64,000 nt of DNA from Flavobacteriales bacterium. GTDB taxonomy: Bacteria; Bacteroidota; Bacteroidia; Flavobacteriales_F; PHOS-HE28. The stretch covers positions 62,001 to 126,000 of the forward strand of contig JADJXF010000017.1 in the NCBI GenBank assembly GCA_016715995.1, in the 5' to 3' direction. Each line of letters begins with the position of its first letter. Positions within the stretch are counted from its first letter, which is position 1. The translations under genes and the position numbers were made by a program. This document shows positions 9,981-17,004 of the stretch, piece after piece. The notes under the pieces were generated by a model. It did not search any database. It saw only the letters and a program-made list of their open reading frames with translations, and was not told the DNA's origin.

Positions 9981-10010
9981 TTGGCGATTCGCCCGGCGCG
10001 ATTAGCTTTC
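9981..10010 (+). promoter_or_regulatory. Candidate Bacteroidota-type promoter for the SnoaL-like lipoprotein gene
   Basis: A TTGG motif at 9981 and TAGCTTTC at 10003-10010 stand about 19 bases apart, which fits the -33/-7 arrangement of Bacteroidota primary sigma factor promoters (TTTG and TAnnTTTG). The start codon lies 26 bases downstream. Confidence 0.45.
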
Positions 10011-10036
10011 GGTCACTTTCACCAACCCCCTAACCT

Positions 10037-10603
10037 ATGTTAAAGCACCTTCTGCTCGGTTTCCCGCTGGCGATGCTCGTCGCTTGCGGAGGTGGCTCCA
10101 ACCCGGAGCACGACAAGATGATGGCCGACCACACGGCCATGCTCAAGGCCGATAGCGCAGCCTCGGCCAACGAGGCTGTCTGCATTGCCTGTTTCGAGAA
10201 GATCTTCGCGATGTTCGGATCCGGCGACGCCACCGGAGTGGAGGAATGCGTGGCCGCAGATTTCGTGGAGCACGCGACACCCCCTCCGGGCGTCACCTCC
10301 ACCGGCCTCCAGTACCTCAAGGATGTGATCACGATGACGCACGCCATGTTCCCGGACTTGAAGATGACCATCCTCTCCTCGGCCGTTGTAGGCGACATGG
10401 CTTACGTGCACTACAACCAGAAAGGCACCAACACGGGCGCCATGGGTCCGGACATGCCCGCCACGGGCAAGGCCATCGATGTCAATGGCGTTGACATCGT
10501 GCGCTTCGTGGATGGAAAAGCCACGGAGCACTGGGGCTACTGGGACGAGACTAAGATGATGCAACAGCTCGGGCTCGCACCGGGAGCTCCCCCTGCGCAG
10601 TAA
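10037..10603 (+). CDS. SnoaL-like (ester cyclase family) lipoprotein
   Basis: The 188-residue protein opens with a lipoprotein signal peptide (MLKHLLLGFPLAMLVACGGG), in which LVAC is the lipobox. The rest resembles the NTF2-like SnoaL/ester cyclase fold: a helix with FEKIFAMFGSGD, then VAADFVEHATPPPG, the central MFPDLKMTILSSAVVGDMAYVHY split over two strands, and a closing VDIVRFVDGKATEHWGYWDE. Members often bind small hydrophobic molecules and many have no known reaction, so no substrate is assigned. It appears to be transcribed alone from the promoter just upstream and is followed by a hairpin terminator. Confidence 0.75.
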   Translation: MLKHLLLGFPLAMLVACGGGSNPEHDKMMADHTAMLKADSAASANEAVCIACFEKIFAMFGSGDATGVEECVAADFVEHATPPPGVTSTGLQYLKDVITMTHAMFPDLKMTILSSAVVGDMAYVHYNQKGTNTGAMGPDMPATGKAIDVNGVDIVRFVDGKATEHWGYWDETKMMQQLGLAPGAPPAQ

Positions 10604-10625
10604 CAACAACGATCAAGGACGATGG

Positions 10626-10646
10626 CGGCGAGGTGATTCCTCGCCG
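10626..10646 (+). terminator. Hairpin terminator after the SnoaL-like gene
   Basis: CGGCGAGG and CCTCGCCG form a perfect 8-bp stem with a five-base loop, followed by the T-rich TTGTCGTTT. It lies between two convergent genes and could also serve rimO on the other strand. Confidence 0.65.
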
Positions 10647-10669
10647 TTGTCGTTTCCGCACGGACCCAG

Positions 10670-11980
10670 TCAAATGGCAACGGCCATCAGTTCGTGCTCC
10701 CGGGCCTCAGTGATTCGTACACCCGCGAAATCCCCAATGCGCAGGTAGTTCCCTTCCATCGGGACCAGCACCTCATTGTCCACCTCGGGTGAGTCAAACT
10801 CGGTGCGGGCTATGTAATGGCCGCTCTCGGCCTTGTCCACGAGCACGCGGAAAGCCTTGCCCACCTTGGCCTCGTTCAGTTCCTGGCTGATGCCGCCTTG
10901 CAGCTCCATGATCTCCTGTGCGCGCTGCTCCTTCACCTCCGTTGGCACATCGTCGTCGAAAGTGTGGGCGTGCGTGTCCTCTTCGTGGCTGTACGTGAAA
11001 GCACCGAGACGGTCGAAGCGCATGCGTTCGATCCACGCAAGGTTGTCGTCGTGGTCGGCCTGAGACTCGCCGGGAAAACCCGCGATGAGCGTGGTGCGGA
11101 TGGCGATGCCAGGCACTTTCTCGCGGATCGCATTGACGAGCGCTTCGGTCTTTTCCTGCGTGATGCCACGCCGCATGCGAGTGAGCATCCGCGTGCTGCC
11201 ATGTTGCAGCGGCATATCCAAGTAGTTGCACACGTTGCTCCGCTCGCGCATCACATCGAGCACATCCATCGGGAAGCCTGAAGGGAATGCGTAGTGCAGG
11301 CGGATCCATTCGATGCCCTCCACATCGCTGAGGCGGGTCACCAGTTCATCGAGGTTGCGCTTCTTGTACAGGTCGAGACCGTAGTACGTGAGGTCTTGCG
11401 CGATGAGGATGAGCTCCTTCACCCCTTGCTTGGCCAAGCCCTGCGCGTTGGTCACGAGCTGCTCCATCGACGTGCTCACATGCTTGCCGCGCATGAGCGG
11501 AATCGCGCAGAAGGAGCACTTGCGGTCGCAGCCCTCGCTGATCTTGAAATACGCGAAGTGGGCGGGCGTGGTGAGGAGACGCTCCCCTACCAATTCGTGT
11601 TTGTAATCGGCCTTCAGGGTCTTCAGCAGGCGCGGCAGGTCGCGCGTGCCGAACCACGCGTCCACTTGCGGGATCTCGGCCTTCAGCTCGGGGCCATACC
11701 GCTGGCTCAAGCAACCGGTCACGTACACCTTCTCGACGGCGCCCGCGTCCTTGGCCTTGGCCCAGCTGAGGATGGTATCAATGCTCTCCTGCTTGGCATT
11801 GTCGATGAAGCCGCAGGTATTGATCACCACCACGTTGTGGTCGTTCTCGTCACTCTCGTGATCCACCGCGATGCCGTTGGCCTTCAGCTGCGCCATCATC
11901 ACCTCGCTGTCGAAGGTGTTCTTCGAGCAGCCGAGTGTGACCACGTTCACCTTGGTGCGCTTGAGGGTGCGGGCCTTCAT
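10670..11980 (-). CDS. rimO: Ribosomal protein uS12 methylthiotransferase RimO
   Basis: This radical SAM enzyme (436 residues, normal family length) adds a methylthio group to the conserved aspartate of ribosomal protein uS12. The N-terminal domain contributes three cysteines to one cluster (VTLGCSKNTFDSE, INTCGFI, VTGCLSQRY). The radical SAM CxxxCxxC is in GCDRKCSFCAIP, followed by the RimO-typical MRGKHVS, and a TRAM domain lies at the C-terminus. The SKN and RGKHVS signatures favour RimO over the related tRNA enzyme MiaB. A TAGCTTTG box lies seven bases upstream of the ATG, so the leader is very short. The gene appears monocistronic. Confidence 0.93.
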   Translation of the reverse strand: MKARTLKRTKVNVVTLGCSKNTFDSEVMMAQLKANGIAVDHESDENDHNVVVINTCGFIDNAKQESIDTILSWAKAKDAGAVEKVYVTGCLSQRYGPELKAEIPQVDAWFGTRDLPRLLKTLKADYKHELVGERLLTTPAHFAYFKISEGCDRKCSFCAIPLMRGKHVSTSMEQLVTNAQGLAKQGVKELILIAQDLTYYGLDLYKKRNLDELVTRLSDVEGIEWIRLHYAFPSGFPMDVLDVMRERSNVCNYLDMPLQHGSTRMLTRMRRGITQEKTEALVNAIREKVPGIAIRTTLIAGFPGESQADHDDNLAWIERMRFDRLGAFTYSHEEDTHAHTFDDDVPTEVKEQRAQEIMELQGGISQELNEAKVGKAFRVLVDKAESGHYIARTEFDSPEVDNEVLVPMEGNYLRIGDFAGVRITEAREHELMAVAI

Positions 11981-11987
11981 GGGGCGG

Positions 11988-11995
11988 CAAAGCTA
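11988..11995 (-). promoter_or_regulatory. TAnnTTTG -7 box upstream of rimO
   Basis: On the minus strand the sequence reads TAGCTTTG and ends seven bases before the rimO ATG at 11980. A TTG lies about 23 bases further upstream. Confidence 0.55.
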
Positions 11996-12068
11996 GGCGG
12001 GTGGCAGGGGCCGGAAATCAAGCGCCCCGCGAAGCGATTCGCAGGGCGCTTCAGAGACTGATATCCGA

Positions 12069-12425
12069 CTACTTGAACGCGCCAGCGAACCACTGCTGGA
12101 ACTTGGCGCCAAAGATGGGAGCTGGTTTCATCTCCCCGCTTGCGGCGGCGATGAGCCCCATGATCCACATGATCAGGTTGCAGATGCCAAGCACGACGAT
12201 GGCGATCCAACCCAGGATCGGGATGAAGATCAGGATGTATGAGGCCAGGCCAAGCACGACGATGCCGAGCATCTGACGAAGGTGGAATGCACCCAGCGCG
12301 GTCTTCTTCGAACTGTGCATGACGATGGCGATGATGAAGCCCAGTAGCGTGATGTACGCTAGAATAGCCACGGTCTTGTCGTCGCCAGCCGGCACGGGCT
12401 GTGATGCAGGGGATTGCTGTTCCAT
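12069..12425 (-). CDS. DUF4870/Tic20-like small membrane protein
   Basis: The 118-residue protein has a short polar N-terminus (MEQQSPASQPVPAGDDKTVA), an amphipathic helix (ILAYITLLGFIIAIVMH), a conserved-looking HLRQMLG turn and two or three membrane helices (IVVLGLASYILIFIPILGW, IVVLGICNLIMWIMGLIAA). This layout matches the DUF4870 family, whose function is unknown. It sits between rimO and ftsY on the same strand, but the spacing and content do not suggest a shared pathway. It is probably an inner-membrane protein. Confidence 0.75.
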   Translation of the reverse strand: MEQQSPASQPVPAGDDKTVAILAYITLLGFIIAIVMHSSKKTALGAFHLRQMLGIVVLGLASYILIFIPILGWIAIVVLGICNLIMWIMGLIAAASGEMKPAPIFGAKFQQWFAGAFK

Positions 12426-12482
12426 GAGGGGGTGGTTGGTTTGTTGCGTCCGAAGATAGGCCCACCCTCCGAACCAGCAAGC

Positions 12483-13439
12483 CTAGCCCTTGAACAGCGC
12501 CTCCACGAACGCCTTCTTGTCGAAGACCTGGAGATGGTCGATGCCTTCGCCCACTCCGAGGTACTTGATGGGGATATTGAACTGGTCGCTGATGCCGATG
12601 GCAACGCCGCCTTTTGCTGTACCGTCGATCTTGGTGAGCGCGAGGGCGGTGACATCGGTCGCCTTAGTGAATTGCGTGGCCTGCTCGATGGCGTTCTGTC
12701 CGGTGCTGGCATCAAGTACCAGTAGGACTTCGTGCGGCGCGTCGGGCAGCACCTTGCGCATCACATTACGGATCTTCGTGAGCTCGTTCATCAGGCCCAC
12801 CTTGTTGTGCAGACGACCGGCGGTATCGATGATGACGACGTCGACGCCCTTGGCCTTGGCGCTCTCCACGGCATCGAAGGCCACGGCGGCTGGATCGGCG
12901 TTCATGCCCTGCGAAACAATGGGCACGCCTACACGCTGGCTCCAGATGGTGAGTTGATCCACGGCGGCGGCGCGGAAGGTGTCCGCGGCGCCAAGCATCA
13001 CGCTCCTTCCCTCTTTCTTGAAGGCGTTGGCGAGCTTGCCAATAGTGGTTGTCTTTCCCACGCCATTCACGCCAACGACCATGATCACGTATGGCTTCAC
13101 TGATGTGTCCACGGGCGCGGGGTCCTTCATCAGGTCGGCGATCTCCTCGCGCAGCAACGAATTGAGTTCGCTTGTGCCCACATACTTGTCGCGCTTCACG
13201 CGCTGCTGGATGCGCTCGATGATGCGCAGGGTGGTCTCCACGCCCACGTCGCTGCCCACGAGCACTTCTTCCAGGTTGTCAAGCACCTCATCATCCACCA
13301 TGCTCTTGCCTGCGATGGCGCGCGTGAGCTTGCCGAAGAAGCCCTCGCGGGAGCGCTCCAGGCCGCTGTCCAGCGCCTGCCTCTCAGCAACCTGCTCAGC
13401 GGCTTCCTTCTTCTTCCCGAAAATTCCGAACAATGCCAT
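12483..13439 (-). CDS. ftsY: Signal recognition particle receptor FtsY
   Basis: This GTPase receives SRP-ribosome complexes at the inner membrane for co-translational insertion. The 318-residue protein is short, with a very small N-terminal region (MALFGIFGKKKEAAEQ), then the helical N domain and the NG GTPase core: G1 GVNGVGKTTTIGKLA, DTFRAAAVDQL, G3 DTAGRLHNKVGLM, G4 TKIDGTAKGG. The lack of a long acidic A domain is usual in Bacteroidota. It lies downstream of rpmB-rpmG-DUF4295, an order often seen in this phylum, with a hairpin between DUF4295 and ftsY that may uncouple their expression. Confidence 0.96.
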   Translation of the reverse strand: MALFGIFGKKKEAAEQVAERQALDSGLERSREGFFGKLTRAIAGKSMVDDEVLDNLEEVLVGSDVGVETTLRIIERIQQRVKRDKYVGTSELNSLLREEIADLMKDPAPVDTSVKPYVIMVVGVNGVGKTTTIGKLANAFKKEGRSVMLGAADTFRAAAVDQLTIWSQRVGVPIVSQGMNADPAAVAFDAVESAKAKGVDVVIIDTAGRLHNKVGLMNELTKIRNVMRKVLPDAPHEVLLVLDASTGQNAIEQATQFTKATDVTALALTKIDGTAKGGVAIGISDQFNIPIKYLGVGEGIDHLQVFDKKAFVEALFKG

Positions 13440-13455
13440 GGCGGGTCCTAATGCT

Positions 13456-13493
13456 CGAAAAGGCCTTCCCGGATCGCCAGGAGGGCCTTTTCG
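13456..13493 (-). terminator. Hairpin between DUF4295 gene and ftsY
   Basis: CGAAAAGGCC and GGCCTTTTCG form a perfect 10-bp stem around an 18-base loop. On the minus strand the 3' arm itself contains TTTT. It could terminate the ribosomal protein transcript or act as a partial attenuator before ftsY. Confidence 0.55.
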
Positions 13494-13513
13494 TGATGCG
13501 TTCAGCGCGCGAC

Positions 13514-13669
13514 TTACTTCCCTGCGATCAGCTTGTCGGCCTCATCGCTGGGGACGACCTGTTCCACGAAGGAGTAGCCACCAGCGCCTTCTTTCTTGAT
13601 CATGCGGATGACCTTGGTGAAGGTCTTCGCGTCCGCTTTCTTCAGGGTTGCAACGGTCTTCTTTGCCAT
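13514..13669 (-). CDS. DUF4295 family protein (short Bacteroidota-specific)
   Basis: The 51-residue basic protein begins MAKKTVATLKKADAKTFTK and continues with KVIRMIKKEGAGGYSFVEQ before ending IAGK. It matches the DUF4295 family, found in Bacteroidota beside rpmG and ftsY. The position, three bases after rpmG, supports a role linked to the ribosome, but no function is established. Confidence 0.88.
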   Translation of the reverse strand: MAKKTVATLKKADAKTFTKVIRMIKKEGAGGYSFVEQVVPSDEADKLIAGK

Positions 13670-13672
13670 GGC

Positions 13673-13855
13673 TTACTTGATCTCTTTGTGGATGGTCATC
13701 TTCCGCAGGATCGGGTTGTATTTCTTCAACTCGATGCGCTCGGAGGTGTTCTTCCGGTTCTTGGTGGTGATGTACCGGCTGGTGCCGGGCTGGCCCGAGG
13801 TCTTGTGCTCGGTGCACTCCAGGATCACCTGTACGCGATTGCCTTTCTTGGCCAT
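13673..13855 (-). CDS. rpmG: 50S ribosomal protein L33
   Basis: The 60-residue protein begins MAKKGNRVQVILECTEHK and has the family pattern SRYITTKNRKNTSERIELKKY and YNPILRKMTIHKE. It lacks the two CxxC zinc ribbons of the C+ form of L33, so it is a cysteine-poor version with a single Cys. It lies between rpmB and the DUF4295 gene in the usual Bacteroidota order. Confidence 0.95.
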   Translation of the reverse strand: MAKKGNRVQVILECTEHKTSGQPGTSRYITTKNRKNTSERIELKKYNPILRKMTIHKEIK

Positions 13856-13917
13856 GGCTCTGGGGTTGTCATGCCGGACTCAACCCGGCAACTCGTGAGG
13901 TTCTTAATGGGCTGGGT

Positions 13918-14157
13918 TCAGGCGCTGAGGTATCCTTTGGCGCGGGCGCGCTTGAGGGCCTCGGCGATGCCGATCTTGTTGATGGTGCGCATGCCAGCGG
14001 TGCTCACGCGCAGGCTCACCCACTTGTTCTGCTCCGGGATGAAGTACTTGCGGTCCTGGAGGTTGGGGGCGAAGGTCCGCTTGGTCTTGATGTTCGAGTG
14101 CGACACCTTGTGACCGGTGATGATCTTCTTGCCGGTGATCTGGCAGACTTTGGACAT
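13918..14157 (-). CDS. rpmB: 50S ribosomal protein L28
   Basis: The 79-residue protein starts at the ATG at 14157 (MSKVCQITGKKIITGHKVSH). The longer upstream frame carries no family similarity. Conserved parts include SNIKTKRTFAPNLQ and the C-terminal IAEALKRARAKGYL. It is the first gene of the rpmB-rpmG-DUF4295 group. A TACATTTG box 21 bases upstream is a likely promoter. Confidence 0.96.
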   Translation of the reverse strand: MSKVCQITGKKIITGHKVSHSNIKTKRTFAPNLQDRKYFIPEQNKWVSLRVSTAGMRTINKIGIAEALKRARAKGYLSA

Positions 14158-14177
14158 GGCTTCCGTATTGCGGGCCG

Positions 14178-14185
14178 CAAATGTA
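14178..14185 (-). promoter_or_regulatory. TAnnTTTG -7 box of the rpmB-rpmG group
   Basis: On the minus strand the sequence reads TACATTTG, 20 bases before the rpmB ATG. This is a normal short leader, unlike the near-leaderless promoters elsewhere in the window. Confidence 0.55.
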
Positions 14186-14338
14186 GGTATTGCCTTCAGA
14201 ATGTGGGCACGCAGGGTACAACACCTGCCTTTAGCTCCGGAAACGGAACCGGGCTGGGCATGGCAGAGCGTCCAGCTATCTTCGGCCGCCTGAAAAATAG
14301 GCTGGTTCGTCGGAGAAGCGCACCAGCCATGGTTGACC

Positions 14339-15085
14339 ATGCGCGAACCCGAGAACTGGCGCCCCACCAGATTGGTGAAGGACACCCGAACCGGGCGGTT
14401 CCGCTTGAATCGGGCCAGGACGTATGGCGGCTCCCTGTATATCGCTGATCTTCAAAGGAAAGCGTATGTTGCCTTGATGCAAGAGCACCTATCCGGCTCC
14501 CTCTTGGATATCGGCTGCGGGCCGGTCCCCTATTTCGAAGTGTACCGAGAGCACGTCACGGAGAACATCTGCGTGGATTATCCGGGCACCCTCCATGGCA
14601 AACTGCACTTGGATCTTGAGGTGGACCTGAACGCGAACCCGGTCCTTCCCTATCCGGATGGTCGATTCGATTCCGTGCTGGCCACGGACATGATCGCGCA
14701 CATGCGCCGCCCTGACCGCTTCGTCGGTGAGGTGGCGCGCCTGCTGAAGCCCGGTGGCAAGGCGATCATCACCAGCACCTTCATCAATTGGATCGGTGAG
14801 TTCCCTTGGGAGTACAGCCACCCCGCCGGACCCGGTCTGCGCGCGCTGGCTGAGGATGCGGGCTTGGAAGTGATCCACCTTGAATCGTTCGGTGGGCACG
14901 CGGATGTGCTGCTGGATACGCTGAACAAATTCTTCCCGTCCGGGATCGGGAACCGGTTCTTCCTCGTCTTCGCCGGACTCGTGACCCGAACGGGATGGCC
15001 AGCCCGCAATCGCAGGCACACCAAGGACCGCTACGCCTTGGGTAACGCGATGGTGGTCCGCAAGCCTGAGGTCAGGATGCGCTGA
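14339..15085 (+). CDS. SAM-dependent class I methyltransferase
   Basis: The 248-residue protein has the glycine-rich SAM motif LLDIGCGPVPYFE at about residues 56-68, an acidic residue after the next strand (ICVDYPG), PDGRFDSVLATDMI as the post-II region, and ARLLKPGGKAIITSTFI as motif III, which is the Methyltransf_11 pattern. ATG 14339 is preferred to the TTG two codons earlier. The substrate is unknown: the family covers lipids, quinones and sugars. The 3' end overlaps convergent cinA by 14 bases, so there is no room for a terminator between them. Confidence 0.85.
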   Translation: MREPENWRPTRLVKDTRTGRFRLNRARTYGGSLYIADLQRKAYVALMQEHLSGSLLDIGCGPVPYFEVYREHVTENICVDYPGTLHGKLHLDLEVDLNANPVLPYPDGRFDSVLATDMIAHMRRPDRFVGEVARLLKPGGKAIITSTFINWIGEFPWEYSHPAGPGLRALAEDAGLEVIHLESFGGHADVLLDTLNKFFPSGIGNRFFLVFAGLVTRTGWPARNRRHTKDRYALGNAMVVRKPEVRMR

Positions 15086-16349
15086 TCAACCGCTTTCGCA
15101 GCATGTTGAGCGCGGCGAGCGCGCTTCGCTTGATCACCAGGTCGCGTGTTCCGGGGTAATAGACCTTTTCGGCCTTCACGCCTTCCGGTCCTGCGACTGC
15201 GATCCACACCGTTCCCACGGGCTTCTCCTCCGTTCCACCGTCCGGTCCCGCAACACCGCTCAGGGCGACGCTCCAATCGGTGCGCAGGGCCTGCCGCACG
15301 CCCAAGGCCATCCGCTCCACCACCGGCTGGCTCACCGCGCCGTTGAGTTCCAGCATGTCGCTGGGGATCCCCAACTCCTCCATCTTCACCGCGTTGGCAT
15401 AGCTCACCACGCCGCCGATGTAGTAGGCTGAACTCCCCGGCACACCGGTGATCAGGTGGCTGACGTATCCGCCGGTACAGCTCTCCGCCAACGACATCGT
15501 GTTGCCACGTTCCTTCAGTAATCGACCCACCACCTGCTCCAAGCGCTCCTCGCCTTCACCGAACACCAGGTCCGGGATCAGCTGGTAGAGTTCGGCGGCT
15601 TTGGCGTCCACGCGGCTCTTTGCGGCGGCCTGGTCCTGATTGGCATAGGTGCTCAGCCGCAATTTCACCAGGCCCGGGCTGGGCAGATAGGCCAGCCGGA
15701 TGTCCGCCGCCGCGAGACTGTCCTCCCAAGCCGCAATGCGCATGGCGAGGTGGCTCTCGCCGAGTCCGGTAGTGAGGATGGTGCGATGAATGATTGACGG
15801 TGGATGGAAGCGTTCCACCAGACGCGGCAGCACCTCGTGCTCCATCATGGTGCGCATCTCATACGGTACACCGGGCATGCTCACGAAGATGCGGCCGTCT
15901 CGTTCGAACCACATGCCGCTCGCCGTTCCGCGCGCGTTGGGGATCACCGTGCAATGCTCGGGGAGATCAGCCTGGGCCCGGTTCGCCTCCAATGGCTCGC
16001 GACCGATGCTACGGAAGAACGCCGCGATGCGTTCCTCGATGTCGGGATGGCGTACCAGGCGGGTGCCGAAGAATTCGCACAGCACCTGCTTGGTGATGTC
16101 GTCCTTGGTGGGGCCGAGGCCGCCGGTGATGAGCACCGCATCGGCGCGCGAGCCTTGGAGCGCGGCCATGATCTCCGCTCGGTCATCGCCGATGGCATGC
16201 ACCCGCATGGGCCTCACTCCAACACGCGTCAGCTGCTCGCCGAGCCAGGTGGCATTGGTATTCACCGTTTGGCCGATGAGCAGCTCATCCCCGATGGAGA
16301 TGATCTCGGCGGTCACTTCGCGGGACGTGGCTTTGCGCGGCTCAGCCAT
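15072..16349 (-). CDS. cinA: CinA family protein (competence/damage-inducible; nicotinamide-nucleotide amidase)
   Basis: The N-terminal MoaB/MogA-like COG1058 domain starts AEIISIGDELLIGQTVNTN and includes ITGGLGPTKDDITK. The C-terminal domain (LAESCTGGYVSHLITGVPG, then SGVAGPDGGTEEKPVGTVW) is the nicotinamide mononucleotide deamidase, which recycles NMN into the NAD pool. At 425 residues it is normal length. I chose ATG 16349; an in-frame ATG at 16370 lies deeper inside miaE. The chosen start overlaps the miaE stop by eight bases, which suggests an operon. Confidence 0.93.
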   Translation of the reverse strand: MAEPRKATSREVTAEIISIGDELLIGQTVNTNATWLGEQLTRVGVRPMRVHAIGDDRAEIMAALQGSRADAVLITGGLGPTKDDITKQVLCEFFGTRLVRHPDIEERIAAFFRSIGREPLEANRAQADLPEHCTVIPNARGTASGMWFERDGRIFVSMPGVPYEMRTMMEHEVLPRLVERFHPPSIIHRTILTTGLGESHLAMRIAAWEDSLAAADIRLAYLPSPGLVKLRLSTYANQDQAAAKSRVDAKAAELYQLIPDLVFGEGEERLEQVVGRLLKERGNTMSLAESCTGGYVSHLITGVPGSSAYYIGGVVSYANAVKMEELGIPSDMLELNGAVSQPVVERMALGVRQALRTDWSVALSGVAGPDGGTEEKPVGTVWIAVAGPEGVKAEKVYYPGTRDLVIKRSALAALNMLRKRLISAS

Positions 16350-16923
16350 GCATGGTGGGTGACTTGCCATAGCGCGCGATCACCTGGGCCTCGTAAGCCA
16401 GGAACTCCCTCCATCGGGCATCCACATCCACGCGGCCGCCATAGCGGCGGGCGAAGCCGATGAAAGTGGTGTAGTGCCCCGCCTCGCTGATCATCAGTTC
16501 ATGGTAGAACGCACGGAGCTCCTCGTCGGGGCATTGCTCGGTGAGCACCCTGAACCGCTCGCAGCTTCGCGCCTCGATCATGGCGCTGAAGAGCAGCCGG
16601 TCCACCAGCCGCTCCTCGCGCGAGCCATCCTTGCGCACGAAGTGCATCAGCTCATTCACGTAGTGGTCCTTGCGTTCCGGTCCGAGCGTCCATCCGCGGG
16701 CATGGATGCGCTCCACCACCTGCCTGAAATGATCAAGTTCCTCCAAGGCGATGCGCGTGAGCTCGGTTATCAGGTCGTCCAGCTCAGGATGACGAACGAT
16801 CATGCTAATGGCATTGCTGGCGGCCTTCTGCTCGCACCAGGCATGGTCGGTTAGCAGTGCCTGCAGGTCGCTTCGGACGAGTTCAGCCCAGCGGGGGTCC
16901 GTTGGTAGTTGCAGGCCAAGCAT
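16342..16923 (-). CDS. miaE: tRNA-(ms2io6A)-hydroxylase, MiaE-like
   Basis: This ferritin-like di-iron monooxygenase hydroxylates the isopentenyl group of modified A37 in tRNA. The start MLGLQLPTDPRWAELV at 16923 matches the typical family N-terminus. Iron ligands are visible as E in WCEQKAASNA, ExxDH in LEELDHFRQV, E in MIEARSCERF, and ExxH in SEAGHY. The length (193 residues) is normal. It is upstream of and overlaps cinA, and is preceded by a strong terminator hairpin belonging to the secreted protein gene further upstream. Confidence 0.9.
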   Translation of the reverse strand: MLGLQLPTDPRWAELVRSDLQALLTDHAWCEQKAASNAISMIVRHPELDDLITELTRIALEELDHFRQVVERIHARGWTLGPERKDHYVNELMHFVRKDGSREERLVDRLLFSAMIEARSCERFRVLTEQCPDEELRAFYHELMISEAGHYTTFIGFARRYGGRVDVDARWREFLAYEAQVIARYGKSPTMHG

Positions 16924-16948
16924 GTTGGGCGAAGATCGCAAAAGCAGC

Positions 16949-16980
16949 GGCCCCCATCCGCCGTACGGCGGATGGGGGCC
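16949..16980 (-). terminator. Perfect 32-base palindrome, terminator of the T9SS gene 17005-19474
   Basis: GGCCCCCATCCGCCG is followed by its exact complement with almost no loop. It lies 24 bases after the stop of the secreted protein gene and just before miaE. The flanking AGCAGCGGCCCCCA also occurs at the terminator near 20000, so the two sites appear to have been copied with the paralogous genes. Confidence 0.75.
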
Positions 16981-17004
16981 ACGTCTATCAGTTCAGTTCA
17001 GGCC